20,124 nt of DNA from an uncultured Cloacibacillus sp. (lineage in GTDB: Bacteria; Synergistota; Synergistia; Synergistales; Synergistaceae): positions 1-20,124 of the forward strand of contig URAG01000039.1 in assembly GCA_900545755.1 (NCBI GenBank). Reading direction: 5' to 3'. Below the pieces are notes generated by a model. The model made no database searches. It was not told the origin of the DNA and was given only the letters and a program-made list of their open reading frames with translations. The translations under genes and the position numbers were made by a program. The stretch's first letter is position 1. Every line of letters begins with the position of its first letter. This document shows, piece by piece, positions 8,105-15,957 of the stretch.

Positions 8105-8110
8105 GTTTGG

Positions 8111-8146
8111 AACAGGGTTTTCGGCATTAATGAAAGCCCTGTTTTT
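8111..8146 (+). terminator. Terminator of the tRNA cluster
   Basis: AACAGGG (8111-8117) pairs with CCCTGTT (8137-8143), extended inward by TTTC/GAAA across a G-U, and is followed by T-rich sequence to 8154. A strong intrinsic terminator. Confidence 0.9.
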
Positions 8147-8179
8147 ATATTTTTACCTTTGATATGTTCTCCTCTTTTC

Positions 8180-8522
8180 ATGAGCTACATGAAGTACGGC
8201 GTCATTAAGGCCGCCGTGCGGTACTGCACGAAAGGCAGTATTTTTACAGGTGGATGAGGCGTTACGTTACAATTGGACTATTCAATATCTAAACAACAGG
8301 TCAGGGCGTCCGTACCATCCGGCGGAGCGTCCTAGCCAGATCCGGCGCTCATGACGAAGCGTACCGGGTCCTCCTCACGTAGGCTTCTGCCCTCAAGAAG
8401 AAATACATCCAAAGATTTACTTACAATTTACTTACAAGCGGCAAGCAAATGCAATACCTATGACAGCACGTACAGGTGGACGTTGAATGCATGCAGAAGA
8501 CATGCCATGTCAGATAAGCGGA
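8180..8522 (+). pseudogene. Decayed transposase remnant (same family as the one at 19217)
   Basis: No intact reading frame, but three stretches match the transposase copy at the right end of the window. Bases 8180-8269 match 19256-19350 (shared AAGTACGGCGTCA and ACAGGTGGATGA). Bases 8299-8330 match the region after 19376 (GGCGTCC, CACCATC-like). Bases 8465-8522 match 19621-19680 (GTACAGGTGGACGTT, CATGCCATGT). In translation the first stretch reads MKYGVIKAAVRY, like IKYGVTKAAARY. The middle, between the second and third matches, is not recognisable and is shorter than in the other copy. This is an old, internally deleted copy lying between the tRNA terminator and radA, a typical landing site. 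The 405 bases 8147-8551 hold nothing else I can support. Confidence 0.8.
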
Positions 8523-8551
8523 TGATTGACAAACCACCACATAAACATAAC

Positions 8552-9904
8552 TTATTTCTTCAAAAACAAATCCACTATTTCGCGAAGCGAAGAGATTTGC
8601 AGCGTTTCTATCGGGTAGGTTTCTTTCGGGGTACGGCGGCTGATTACCGCTTTGGTGAAGCCGAGGCGGGCCGCTTCTTTTATGCGCAGCGGAGTACGCG
8701 CGCAGGGGCGGACTTCTCCGGCTAAGCCGACTTCTCCTATAAAGCAGACGTCGGCGGGGAGTTCGATGTCCGCGGCGGCGGAGGCGAGCGAGGCGCAGAT
8801 GCCGAGGTCGGCGGATGGGTCTTTTAGCGTAAGGCCGCCCGCGACATTGAGGTACACGTCGCTCGCGCGTGTGGCGATGCCGCAGCGGCGTTCGAGCACG
8901 GCGAGCAGTAATTGCAGCCGGTTCACGTCTACGCCGCGCGCCGTGCGCTTCGGGTACGGGAACGGCGTCGGGCAGGCAAGCGCCTGGATTTCCGCAGCGA
9001 GCGCGCGCGAGCCTTCGAGCGTCATCGCTATCGATACGCCGGAGCTTCCTAAGTCGGTGCCGTTCCAGTAGAGGCGGCTCGGGTCGTTGACGGCGGCGAG
9101 CCCCTTGTCGGACATTTCGAAGATTCCAAGCTCTTCTGTGCTTCCGTAGCGGTTTTTCTCGGCGCGCAGCAGGCGGTTCGGAGAGTTCTGCTCTCCGGAG
9201 AACAGCAGCACTACGTCCACGAGGTGTTCGAGCAGCTTCGGCCCGGCTATCTGCCCCTGTTTCGTGATATGTCCGACGAGGACGGCCGGTATCGAGCAGC
9301 GTTTGGCGGTGTCGACGGCCATCGCCGCGACGCCTTTCACCTGGTTCGGCGAGCCGGCCCAGCCGCTTTCGCTATCGGCGCGGAAGGCCTGCACGCTGTC
9401 GATGACCATGAAGCCGTAGCCGTATTTCTCCGCCGCGGCGAGCGATGACTGAAGGTCGCTCTCGCAGAGCAGGTCGAGCCCCGGCGTCATGAGGCCGAGG
9501 CGGCGTCCGCGTAGCGCGAGCTGTCCCGAAGACTCTTCACCGGATATATAAATCACGCGCTCGCCGCGTTTCGCCATTTCGGCGCAGACTTGCAGCAACA
9601 GCGTAGATTTTCCGACGCCCGGCTCGCCGCCGAGCAGGGTCACGCCACCGCGTACCCAGCCGCCGCCGAGGACGCGGTCGAGCTCATCTATTCCAGACGG
9701 GATTCTTTCCTGTTCCTCTACTTCGAGGCCGGATATCGGGATTGCCGCCTTGACTGGTTCGCTCAACGGCCCGCGCGAAGCGATGTGCTGCGTCTCCTGT
9801 TCGAGCGTTCCCCACGAGCCGCACTTCGGGCATCTCCCCATGAAGGTCTGGCTCTGGTAGCCGCATTCTGAGCATTTATAAAGACTTGTCTCTTTTTTCG
9901 CCAT
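8552..9904 (-). CDS. radA: DNA repair protein RadA (Sms)
   Basis: A 450-residue RadA, a RecA-like hexameric ATPase that helps process branched recombination intermediates (E. coli has 460). Order of domains: a four-cysteine zinc finger (Cys11, 14, 25, 28), Walker A GEPGVGKST (93-101), Walker B FMVIDS (165-170), the RadA-specific KNRYG motif (250-254) and a C-terminal Lon-protease-like domain with KDPSADLG. The ATG at 9904 is fixed by the conserved N-terminus. It lies 16 bases after the PHP gene stop and has no clear Shine-Dalgarno sequence, so translation probably depends on coupling. It ends the minus-strand operon; no hairpin terminator is seen downstream. Confidence 0.97.
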   Translation of the reverse strand: MAKKETSLYKCSECGYQSQTFMGRCPKCGSWGTLEQETQHIASRGPLSEPVKAAIPISGLEVEEQERIPSGIDELDRVLGGGWVRGGVTLLGGEPGVGKSTLLLQVCAEMAKRGERVIYISGEESSGQLALRGRRLGLMTPGLDLLCESDLQSSLAAAEKYGYGFMVIDSVQAFRADSESGWAGSPNQVKGVAAMAVDTAKRCSIPAVLVGHITKQGQIAGPKLLEHLVDVVLLFSGEQNSPNRLLRAEKNRYGSTEELGIFEMSDKGLAAVNDPSRLYWNGTDLGSSGVSIAMTLEGSRALAAEIQALACPTPFPYPKRTARGVDVNRLQLLLAVLERRCGIATRASDVYLNVAGGLTLKDPSADLGICASLASAAADIELPADVCFIGEVGLAGEVRPCARTPLRIKEAARLGFTKAVISRRTPKETYPIETLQISSLREIVDLFLKK

Positions 9905-9920
9905 GTTTAGAACTTATACC

Positions 9921-10685
9921 CTAGCCCCAAGGCCATGATACGCGCCGTCCGCCCTCGCCGCGCAGCGCCATGCGTATCTCGTCGAAGGTCGGAGCTTCGA
10001 GCATCATTTTCGTGCAGTTCGCGCGCGACATGGTGTCGAGCGTGTGCGAGTCGGAGGAGCGTATAAAGGCGCGTCCGGGATACTGTTCCCGCCATTTCTG
10101 CGCCTCGTCGGAGTTGAGACGGCGCGAGAGCTCGAAACCGTCCGCCGGATAGTCCTCCGGCATCGGGCCGAGCGCCGCAGTATAGGAAAATGCGGGACGG
10201 TCGACGTGTGCAAGTATCGCCAGGCCGCCGAGAGAACGCGCCTTTTCCACTATCTGGTCGACCTCGTAGCCCGCGCCCTGTATCAGCAGGACTTCCTCTT
10301 CTTTTACGATTCCGTTCTCCGCGTCGACGACTATCTGGTAGCCGAAGTGCTCTACGTCGTTTTTAATCGGTCGGATGCGCTTCCAAAGCCATTCCTTAAA
10401 TTCAAGGGCAAGCTGATATTCCGGGAAGACGCACAGCGTGTGAATATCCTCCGCGCTCTGAGCCTCAATACAGGGGAGCACGACGGGGACGCCCGGGCGC
10501 CCGCCGTTCTGCGCGGCGCACGAGATCCCGGGGTAGTTTTCGCATGTGTTGTGGTCGGCTATGCCGATTATATCAAGGCCAGCCTCGCGAGCTTTTTCTA
10601 TGATCTCCGGCGCGCCCATCTCGAGCTCGCCGCATGGCGAAAGCAGCGTGTGTATGTGGAGGTCGACCCAGAAGGGCTTCAGCAA
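9921..10685 (-). CDS. PHP-domain metal-dependent phosphoesterase
   Basis: A 254-residue PHP protein, the superfamily that includes histidinol phosphatase and the exonuclease domain of DNA polymerase III. All metal-binding motifs are visible: DLHIHT (His10, His12), IADHNT (Asp44, His45), IEAQS (Glu74), AHVD (His160) and SSDSHT (Asp212, His214). The only possible start that keeps the first HxH motif is a TTG at 10685, with AAGGGA about ten bases upstream inside the previous gene. It begins seven bases after that gene stops and ends 16 bases before radA. The substrate is unknown. Its place behind the hydrogenase-like and DRTGG genes suggests a role in that signalling set, for example on a nucleotide or small phosphoester. 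Confidence 0.9.
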   Translation of the reverse strand: MLKPFWVDLHIHTLLSPCGELEMGAPEIIEKAREAGLDIIGIADHNTCENYPGISCAAQNGGRPGVPVVLPCIEAQSAEDIHTLCVFPEYQLALEFKEWLWKRIRPIKNDVEHFGYQIVVDAENGIVKEEEVLLIQGAGYEVDQIVEKARSLGGLAILAHVDRPAFSYTAALGPMPEDYPADGFELSRRLNSDEAQKWREQYPGRAFIRSSDSHTLDTMSRANCTKMMLEAPTFDEIRMALRGEGGRRVSWPWG

Positions 10686-10692
10686 CGCGCCG

Positions 10693-11028
10693 CTATCCCT
10701 TCAGCCCTAGTCCAGCGAGTTTCACGCACGTCGCGTAAAGCGTATCCTGCACCGAGACTATCGCGATGTTTTCGGTGTTGCAGCGCTCTATTAGGTCGTC
10801 GGGAGCTTTTCTGCCCGATGCTATTATGATCATAGGCAGATCCTTGAGCACGGCGACCGCTGCGACGTTGAGGTGCGCCTGCACCGTCACCCAAGCGGCT
10901 CCCTCGGGGGCCGTCCCCATTATGAAGCTGAGGAGGTCTCCAGCGGTCGCGCCGGTTATTTCACGCCCTTTGTCGCCCGCGCACTGTACATCTCCGCCGA
11001 GCGCTTCGCATATCTCGCTTACGGTCAT
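10693..11028 (-). CDS. DRTGG-domain protein
   Basis: A 111-residue protein that is essentially one DRTGG domain, the module also found between CBS domains of some pyrophosphatases and in phosphotransacetylase N-terminal regions, thought to bind a ligand or mediate assembly. Family features are REITGATAGDLLSFIMG near residues 22-38, a HLNVAAVAVLKD stretch and a C-terminal LAGLGLKG. The ATG overlaps the stop codon of the hydrogenase-like gene by four bases (ATGA), a sign of translational coupling and matched output. A GGAGGAG site lies upstream within that gene. A second DRTGG gene starts the same operon. Molecular function is not known. Confidence 0.85.
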   Translation of the reverse strand: MTVSEICEALGGDVQCAGDKGREITGATAGDLLSFIMGTAPEGAAWVTVQAHLNVAAVAVLKDLPMIIIASGRKAPDDLIERCNTENIAIVSVQDTLYATCVKLAGLGLKG

Positions 11029-12341
11029 TTCGTTCCGCTCCTCCTTTTAAGGGTTTGGGGCTGCGACTCTGATAGGACGACTATCTTGTTCGCGAGCGAA
11101 GCTATACCCTCGCGCAGCTTGAAGATGCAGTCCGTCACGGAGCCGTGTCCTCTGACTATTTCCTCTGCCATCGCCTGGCACGAAGGGCGCCCGCACGACC
11201 CGCAGTCTATGTGCGGCAGCCCGGAGTATATTTCCTTCATCTGCTGAAGTTTCGCCATAGCCTCAGCTACGTTGTTCGAGAGCGGCAGCCGCGGCCTCGG
11301 CGTATAATCCTTCGTTATCGTCCAGAAGTCCATCGCGCAAAGCTCTTCTACGCGGCGCTGGTTCTGCGTCGTTACGTTCCAATCTGTCTGTATGTTGTTG
11401 AGGCGCAGGCTCGCGAGGAAGCGCGAGTCGGCGGTACCGACGCCGCCGACGCATCCCGTGTCGCAGGTGCGGCACTCGACGAAATCGACGTTGCGCAGCC
11501 GCCCAAGCTCCAACTCCTGAAGCACGTCGAGCGTGTTCCTCATGCCGGAGACGGCTATAAGGTTAAGACGCTTCTCCGAAAAAGCCTGTATGTGCTTCGA
11601 CTCGCCGCCGCGGCGCGCCCACTGTATCCAGCGGTTGCTGCGAATCTTTCTCGGGTGGTCGTGCGCGGCGGAAACGTTGCCCGCCATTATGCTGCGCGCT
11701 ACGCGCCGCACAGTAACTGCGGCGTCGAGCGGTGAGCGCTCGCGCCCCTGCGGTTCCCGCACCATCGTTATCTTCGCGGAGCACGGCGCAAGGAGCGTAA
11801 CCGGCGCGCTGCTGCTCGTGCGCATCTTCCACAAATCCGCGGCGAGTTCGAGCGGCGAGAATACCGGCACGACGCGCGAAAGCAGCTCCGGGAAGCGCGC
11901 TTGGATGAGGCGCAGCGCCGCGGGACAGTAGCAAGATATCAGGGGCAGCGACGCCGGCGCAGTGCGCGCAATCAGCTGAGCCGTGGCTGCCGCGGACAGG
12001 TCGAAGGCCTCCTCCACCTCGTCCATGAGAGGATTAACGTTCATCGAAGCAAGCACGGCTTCGAGTACGGACGGGTCGTTATAGTGGCTGAACTGTGAAA
12101 AGAAAACCGGATCCGGCACGGTAGGAAGGCTTTGATTCTCCTTGATAGCGTTCCAGTCGTCCTCCTCGATGCCGAGCGCCTGCCTGTGGCAGGAACGCAG
12201 GCACTCCCCACAGTCGATGCAGAGCTCTTCAAGAATGCTTATCTCTCCGTCGACGATGCGGATGGCCTCGGTCGGGCAGACGCGGATACAGTTGACGCAC
12301 CCCTGGCAGGCCGTCCTTGAAATCTTAACGCTGTGGAGCAT
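11025..12341 (-). CDS. [FeFe]-hydrogenase-like iron-sulfur protein, probable redox/H2 sensor
   Basis: A 438-residue protein. Residues 1-55 are a two-cluster ferredoxin domain (Cys12, 15, 18, 22 and Cys41, 44, 47, 51). Then comes a shortened [FeFe]-hydrogenase large-subunit domain: SCYCP (137-141), APCSAK (Cys187) and VECRTCDTGCVGG with Cys293 and Cys297. These correspond to the L1, L2 and L3 H-cluster motifs. In catalytic enzymes L1 reads TSCCP; here Tyr138 stands at the proton-shuttle cysteine and Ala185 where L2 usually has Met. Near the C-terminus HIDCGSCGRPSC plus Cys405 forms an RnfB-like 4Fe-4S motif (Cys380, 383, 388, 405). Family knowledge: sensory hydrogenases often carry PAS or phosphatase domains, absent here. 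ATG 12341 has GAGGAGG upstream. I infer a sensor rather than a hydrogen producer. Confidence 0.85.
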   Translation of the reverse strand: MLHSVKISRTACQGCVNCIRVCPTEAIRIVDGEISILEELCIDCGECLRSCHRQALGIEEDDWNAIKENQSLPTVPDPVFFSQFSHYNDPSVLEAVLASMNVNPLMDEVEEAFDLSAAATAQLIARTAPASLPLISCYCPAALRLIQARFPELLSRVVPVFSPLELAADLWKMRTSSSAPVTLLAPCSAKITMVREPQGRERSPLDAAVTVRRVARSIMAGNVSAAHDHPRKIRSNRWIQWARRGGESKHIQAFSEKRLNLIAVSGMRNTLDVLQELELGRLRNVDFVECRTCDTGCVGGVGTADSRFLASLRLNNIQTDWNVTTQNQRRVEELCAMDFWTITKDYTPRPRLPLSNNVAEAMAKLQQMKEIYSGLPHIDCGSCGRPSCQAMAEEIVRGHGSVTDCIFKLREGIASLANKIVVLSESQPQTLKRRSGTK

Positions 12342-12361
12342 GGCGATTCCTCCTCGCGCGT

Positions 12362-12793
12362 CTAATTTTTATTGAAGTATACTGTGCAGGTCAATGTCGT
12401 TCCGACGCCGACCTCAGATTCTATATTGAAAACGTCGCTGTTGCGCTTTATGTTCGGTAGCCCCATGCCGGCGCCGAACCCCATTTCGCGCGCCTGGTCG
12501 CTCGCCGTCGTGTAGCCCTCCGTCATCGCCTTGTCGATATCTGCGATGCCGGGGCCGTGGTCCTCCGCTATGAGCACCACATGGTCTTCGAAAATTTCAG
12601 CCTTCAGCATTCCTCCGCCCGCGTGGATGACAAGGTTGATCTCCGCCTCGTATGTAATGATGGCCACTCTGCGGCATATTCCGGAGTCTATGCCGAGCAT
12701 CTTGAGGGTATTTTTTATATTGTTCGAGGCCGCGCCAGCGACCATAAAATCGTTGCCCTCAATCTTGTATTCCAGACAGACAGGGGCCCCCAT
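12362..12793 (-). CDS. GHKL ATPase, anti-sigma-factor/serine kinase type
   Basis: A 143-residue stand-alone Bergerat-fold ATPase of the RsbW/SpoIIAB kind. The N box is YEAEINLVIH (Glu49, Asn53), the G1 box EDHGPGI (77-83) and the G2 box GFGAGMGL (105-112). No sensor or dimerisation domain is attached, so it is not a normal histidine kinase. Relatives phosphorylate an anti-sigma antagonist on serine or bind a sigma factor; neither partner is in this window. The ATG at 12793 is four bases after the upstream DRTGG gene stop, with GGAGA inside that gene. It ends 20 bases before the hydrogenase-like gene. Tight spacing suggests it acts on or with its neighbours. Confidence 0.88.
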   Translation of the reverse strand: MGAPVCLEYKIEGNDFMVAGAASNNIKNTLKMLGIDSGICRRVAIITYEAEINLVIHAGGGMLKAEIFEDHVVLIAEDHGPGIADIDKAMTEGYTTASDQAREMGFGAGMGLPNIKRNSDVFNIESEVGVGTTLTCTVYFNKN

Positions 12794-12797
12794 AGCC

Positions 12798-13160
12798 CTA
12801 GATCTCCTGTATGTCTTGGCTCGGCTTCATGCCCTTCGCGAAAAGTATCCCGCACGACTCGAACATGCTGTACCGCGTCAGAAGTATCGGAATGCCGTTT
12901 TCCCTCGCGAGCTGAATCGTCTCATCAAGCGGCCTCTTGCCGCGCACAAAGACGATGGCTGGAATGTCGAGCATCTGCGCTGTGCGCACGATCTGGACGT
13001 TAGTCAGTCCGGTGAGCAGCAACGACCCCGGCGTGCAGAACGCGAGCACGTCGCTCATAAGGTCGCACGCATAGGCGTTGTTTACAATAATATTATCAAG
13101 GTCATCCGACGTAGAGACGTTTTGGGCATCGAGAAGCGATGCCAGCTCCTGCAAAGTCAT
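12798..13160 (-). CDS. DRTGG-domain protein, first gene of the operon
   Basis: A 120-residue single DRTGG domain, related to but distinct from the one at 10693. Features are a leading MTLQELASLL helix, CTPGSLLLTGLTNVQIVRTA in the centre and PAIVFVRGKRP. The ATG at 13160 is preceded by AGGAGG ten bases upstream; a longer in-frame start at 13211 has no such site. It opens the minus-strand operon that continues through the GHKL ATPase, hydrogenase-like protein, second DRTGG protein, PHP protein and radA. A pair of different DRTGG proteins flanking the sensor may act as ligand-binding or adaptor subunits (inference). Confidence 0.82.
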   Translation of the reverse strand: MTLQELASLLDAQNVSTSDDLDNIIVNNAYACDLMSDVLAFCTPGSLLLTGLTNVQIVRTAQMLDIPAIVFVRGKRPLDETIQLARENGIPILLTRYSMFESCGILFAKGMKPSQDIQEI

Positions 13161-13323
13161 CTTGATTCTGCCTCCTGAATGCTTGTCGTATATGCCGGCT
13201 TCAATATCCAACTTATTGTGTAAAGAATAACAAAGAGAGATAAGAAAAACAAGAGCGAAGGATGTGAGTATGCCAGAAGCGGGTGTAATATATTGGAGAA
13301 TTTACATCGGGAAGTGGTATCGT
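13161..13323. other. Divergent intergenic region
   Basis: About 160 bases between the DRTGG operon (minus) and the symporter (plus). It must hold both promoters, but I see no convincing -35/-10 pair on either strand: TTGTTA with TGGATA on the minus strand and TTGTGT with GATAAG on the plus strand are the best and both are weak. No palindromic operator was recognised. Confidence 0.4.
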
Positions 13324-14766
13324 ATGTCTTTGTTCTATATCTCCGCCTGCGCGCTGCTTGCGCTCTTCTTCGCTGCCGGGCTCGTCCTTGGAAGCCGCGG
13401 CCCGAAAAAAGACTACAGCCTCGGCGGCAGAAAAGCGGGAACGGCAGGCGTCACCGGAATATTGCTCGGATCGCTCGTCGGCGGCGCTTCTACAGTAGGC
13501 ACAGTGCAGATGGCCTACAGCTACGGTATGACGGCCTGGTGGTTCGCACTCGGCGGCGGCATAGGCTGCCTGCTTCTCGGCATACGCTTCGCCGTTCCGC
13601 TGCGCAGATCGCGCATCACGACGATAGCAGACTATCTGAGCAGAAGCTACGGCGGCGGGGTGTACGGACGCGGCATAGCGTTCGCGGCGACGTCGGCGTC
13701 GTCGCTCGGCACCTTCATCTCTATATGCGCGCAGTTCCTATCCTGCATCGCGCTGCTGCGCGGCGTCCTTCCGCTTTCCGTGCCGGCGGCTGCGCTTGTC
13801 GCGGCGCTCTCGATATGGGGTTTCGTCGCCTTCGGCGGTATGAAAAGCTTCGCAAAACTCGGCGAGGCGAAGATAGCGCTGCTCTTCGTCACTCTCGTAG
13901 CATGCGCCGCCGCTGCGCTCGGTTGGGGCGGATTTACCGTGATGCGGCAGAACTTGACATTCCAGCCGTGGTTCAACCCATTCGGTCGCGGCTTTGTGCC
14001 GGAGTTCGGATACCTTGCTTCGATGATAGTCGGCGTATTCACGACTCAAATATACATCCAGTCTTTTGCGGCGGCGAAGGATCTACACGCTGCGCGGCGC
14101 GGCGCATTCGCCTCGGCGCTGCTCATGCCGCCGATGGGGCTGCTCGGCGCTGCCGTCGGCCTATCCGTACGAGCACGCGGTATAGAGATACAGCCCGACC
14201 AGGTGCTATCATGGTTCATCATGGACTCCTTCCCGCCCCTCATAGGCGGCCTGCTCTGGGGCGGCGTCGTCATAACGGTCGTCGGGTGTGCCGCAGGCCT
14301 TATGCTCGGCATTGCGACCAACATCGCGAAAAACATGATACCGCGCGAGCGCCTGGCAAATTATGCGGCGCGCCAGGAAAACAAAGGCCCGGCCGCGCTC
14401 TTGGCGAAAGCCGCCTCATCGATATCCGAGACGGCGCTCGTCGCGGTCATGACCGTAGCGGCGGCGCTCATAGGTACGGCGACGACGGGCTCGATGATAC
14501 TCGAATGGAGCTTTCTCAGCATGGGGCTTCGCGGCGCTGGCAGCTTCATCCCATTCGTCCTGGCCGTGCTGAAACCAGGCCTGCTTCCGCCCGTTTGGGC
14601 GCTGGGTTCCTGCTGCGGCGGCCTCGCCGCGATGCTGGCATGGGCTTTCGCCCGCTTCCCAGGCGACCCGCTCTTCGCCGGGCTGGCTGTGTCTGCGGCC
14701 TTTGCGGCATTCGGCGCGGTCTTCGGCAAAAAATACTTAGAGCACCGGCACGGATGCAGTGAGTAG
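13324..14766 (+). CDS. Sodium:solute symporter (SSS family)
   Basis: A 480-residue membrane protein with about 13 helices. Family signatures are KKDYSLGGRKAG (28-39), GSLVGGASTVGTVQMAYSYG (49-68), ITTIADYLSRSYG (98-110) and VAFGGMKSFAKL, matching the SSS/SLC5 fold that couples Na+ influx to solute uptake. The substrate (sugar, amino acid, organic acid or vitamin) cannot be told. I start at ATG 13324, where a GGAAGTGG site sits six bases upstream and the first helix begins at once, as in relatives. In-frame starts at 13264 (GTG) and 13270 (ATG, AAGGA seven bases upstream) remain possible and would add 18 to 20 residues. It is a single gene, closed by a strong terminator. Confidence 0.9.
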   Translation: MSLFYISACALLALFFAAGLVLGSRGPKKDYSLGGRKAGTAGVTGILLGSLVGGASTVGTVQMAYSYGMTAWWFALGGGIGCLLLGIRFAVPLRRSRITTIADYLSRSYGGGVYGRGIAFAATSASSLGTFISICAQFLSCIALLRGVLPLSVPAAALVAALSIWGFVAFGGMKSFAKLGEAKIALLFVTLVACAAAALGWGGFTVMRQNLTFQPWFNPFGRGFVPEFGYLASMIVGVFTTQIYIQSFAAAKDLHAARRGAFASALLMPPMGLLGAAVGLSVRARGIEIQPDQVLSWFIMDSFPPLIGGLLWGGVVITVVGCAAGLMLGIATNIAKNMIPRERLANYAARQENKGPAALLAKAASSISETALVAVMTVAAALIGTATTGSMILEWSFLSMGLRGAGSFIPFVLAVLKPGLLPPVWALGSCCGGLAAMLAWAFARFPGDPLFAGLAVSAAFAAFGAVFGKKYLEHRHGCSE

Positions 14767-14787
14767 ATTCAGCAGTCAATACATACA

Positions 14788-14836
14788 AAAGCCCCCGCGC
14801 GGCGCAATATTGTCCGCCGTGCGGGGGCTTTGTTTT
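14788..14836. terminator. Strong bidirectional terminator
   Basis: GCCCCCGC (14791-14798) pairs with GCGGGGGC (14821-14828); the stem continues inward GCGGCG/CGCCGT and is flanked by AAA and TTTGTTTTT. It serves the symporter and the converging gene at 14859. Confidence 0.92.
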
Positions 14837-14858
14837 TCTTATTAAATTTTAGAACGGA

Positions 14859-15356
14859 CTATCTCTTATACCCGATTATATCGCGCAGCAGCGAAACACG
14901 CCATTCCGCGCCATTCTCGTCCTCCACGCCTTTGGTGGGGAATCCGTCGATTACCCCGATGACTCCGCGGCCCTGCGCGCTTTCGGCGACGAGTACCTGG
15001 AGCGGGTTCGCGGTCGCGGCAAATATGCGGCAGACTTCCTGTACGTCCTTTATCCTGTTAAGGACGTTGATGGGGTAGCCCTTGCGCATTACTATGATGA
15101 ACGTGTGGCCGGCGTTCATCTTCTGCGTATTTTCTATAGCGCACTTCTCCATCTCAGCGTTGTTTCCGTCGTGGCGTATCAGGCAGTCGCCGGACGCCTC
15201 GCAGAATGCGACTCCGAATTCTATGCAGGGCGCGGCAGTCGCCATCGCCTCGTAGATATCTTCGACGGTCTTGATGAAGTGGCTCTGCCCGACTATGACG
15301 TTGGCATCCTCGGGTATGTCTATCTGTACCGCGCTTATATTGAGATTCTCAGCCAT
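14859..15356 (-). CDS. Adenosine-specific kinase family protein (DUF355-like)
   Basis: A 165-residue protein of the small family named adenosine-specific kinase, known mainly from archaea and deep-branching bacteria, with a structure described in complex with AMP. Recognisable pieces are [22 protein letters not shown] (16-37), [14 protein letters not shown] (52-65), GHTFIIVMR (83-91), [15 protein letters not shown] (124-138) and TKGVE (141-145) before the ending [12 protein letters not shown] 15356 has GGAGGT six bases upstream; the longer frame to 15404 has none. It lies alone, downstream of the ompH terminator, so it needs its own promoter. Biological role and true substrate are poorly established even in the family. 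Confidence 0.85.
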   Translation of the reverse strand: MAENLNISAVQIDIPEDANVIVGQSHFIKTVEDIYEAMATAAPCIEFGVAFCEASGDCLIRHDGNNAEMEKCAIENTQKMNAGHTFIIVMRKGYPINVLNRIKDVQEVCRIFAATANPLQVLVAESAQGRGVIGVIDGFPTKGVEDENGAEWRVSLLRDIIGYKR

Positions 15357-15391
15357 CACTGCACCTCCGTTGTATTTTAGTGACCGCACAT

Positions 15392-15397
15392 AGTATA
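15392..15397 (-). promoter_or_regulatory. Candidate -10 box for the adenosine-kinase-like gene
   Basis: TATACT on the minus strand about 36 bases before the ATG and just past the ompH terminator. No good -35 is present. Confidence 0.35.
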
Positions 15398-15410
15398 GCA
15401 TCACGACATG

Positions 15411-15439
15411 AAAAACGGCGGCCCTCTATGAGCCGCCGT
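15411..15439 (-). terminator. Terminator of the ompH-like gene
   Basis: ACGGCGGC (15415-15422) pairs perfectly with GCCGCCGT (15432-15439) over a 9-base loop; on the minus strand it is followed by a T-run (complement of 15411-15415). Confidence 0.88.
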
Positions 15440-15466
15440 GCGTTATGCTTATTTAAGACCGCGCGT

Positions 15467-15898
15467 CTACTTGCTCGTCTTTTTGAGCTCCGCGATAACC
15501 GCGTCGGTGATGTCGGTGCCGCCGTAGAATACGACGCCCTTATCCATGACTACCGTGAGCTTCTTCTGGTTGGCGACGGTCCTCATCGCGATGTTGATTT
15601 CCTTGAAGAGCGGTTCCATGAGCTTTCTCTCTTCTTGGGCGAGTTCCTGGCGTTTCGCCTGATAGATTTCGGCCTTTTTCTTATTGTCGCTCTCCTTATC
15701 GATAGCGGCCTGCGCATCCTTCTGGAGTTTGTCGGTCACGTCGCGCACCTGGCGCTGCACCTGCTGGAACTTCGGATGCTGGAACATGACCTTCTGCGTG
15801 TCGATGGTCCCGACCGTGTCGGCGGCGAAGGCCGCCCCTGCGAGGACGAGCGCCGATAAGGCAACCGTCATTACTGTAAGAATTTTCTTGAACGTCAT
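15467..15898 (-). CDS. OmpH/Skp-family periplasmic chaperone-like protein
   Basis: A 143-residue exported protein. Residues 1-25 are a clean signal peptide (MTFKK, hydrophobic core, cleavage after AFA). The mature part starts VGTIDTQKVMFQHPKF, the usual OmpH/Skp opening, continues as a charged coiled coil (about 40-105, rich in Lys, Gln, Glu) and ends in VVMDKGVVFYGGTDITDAVI, the strand that closes the trimer core. Skp holds unfolded outer-membrane proteins in the periplasm, so the gene implies a diderm cell. ATG 15898 has AGGAGG seven bases upstream. Here it stands alone, not next to bamA, lpxD or fabZ as in Proteobacteria. Confidence 0.92.
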   Translation of the reverse strand: MTFKKILTVMTVALSALVLAGAAFAADTVGTIDTQKVMFQHPKFQQVQRQVRDVTDKLQKDAQAAIDKESDNKKKAEIYQAKRQELAQEERKLMEPLFKEINIAMRTVANQKKLTVVMDKGVVFYGGTDITDAVIAELKKTSK

Positions 15899-15957
15899 CA
15901 ATTTTCCTCCTCTTGAGTGCAAGGATAAAATCTCTATCCCTTTTGACTGACTTGTGT

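Noticed and set aside
13293..14762. A 489-codon open frame overlapping the symporter in another plus-strand frame
   Set aside because: It is extremely Arg/Ala/His-rich with no domain or membrane pattern and no start signal, while the overlapping frame is a clear SSS transporter. It is a by-product of GC-rich codon use.
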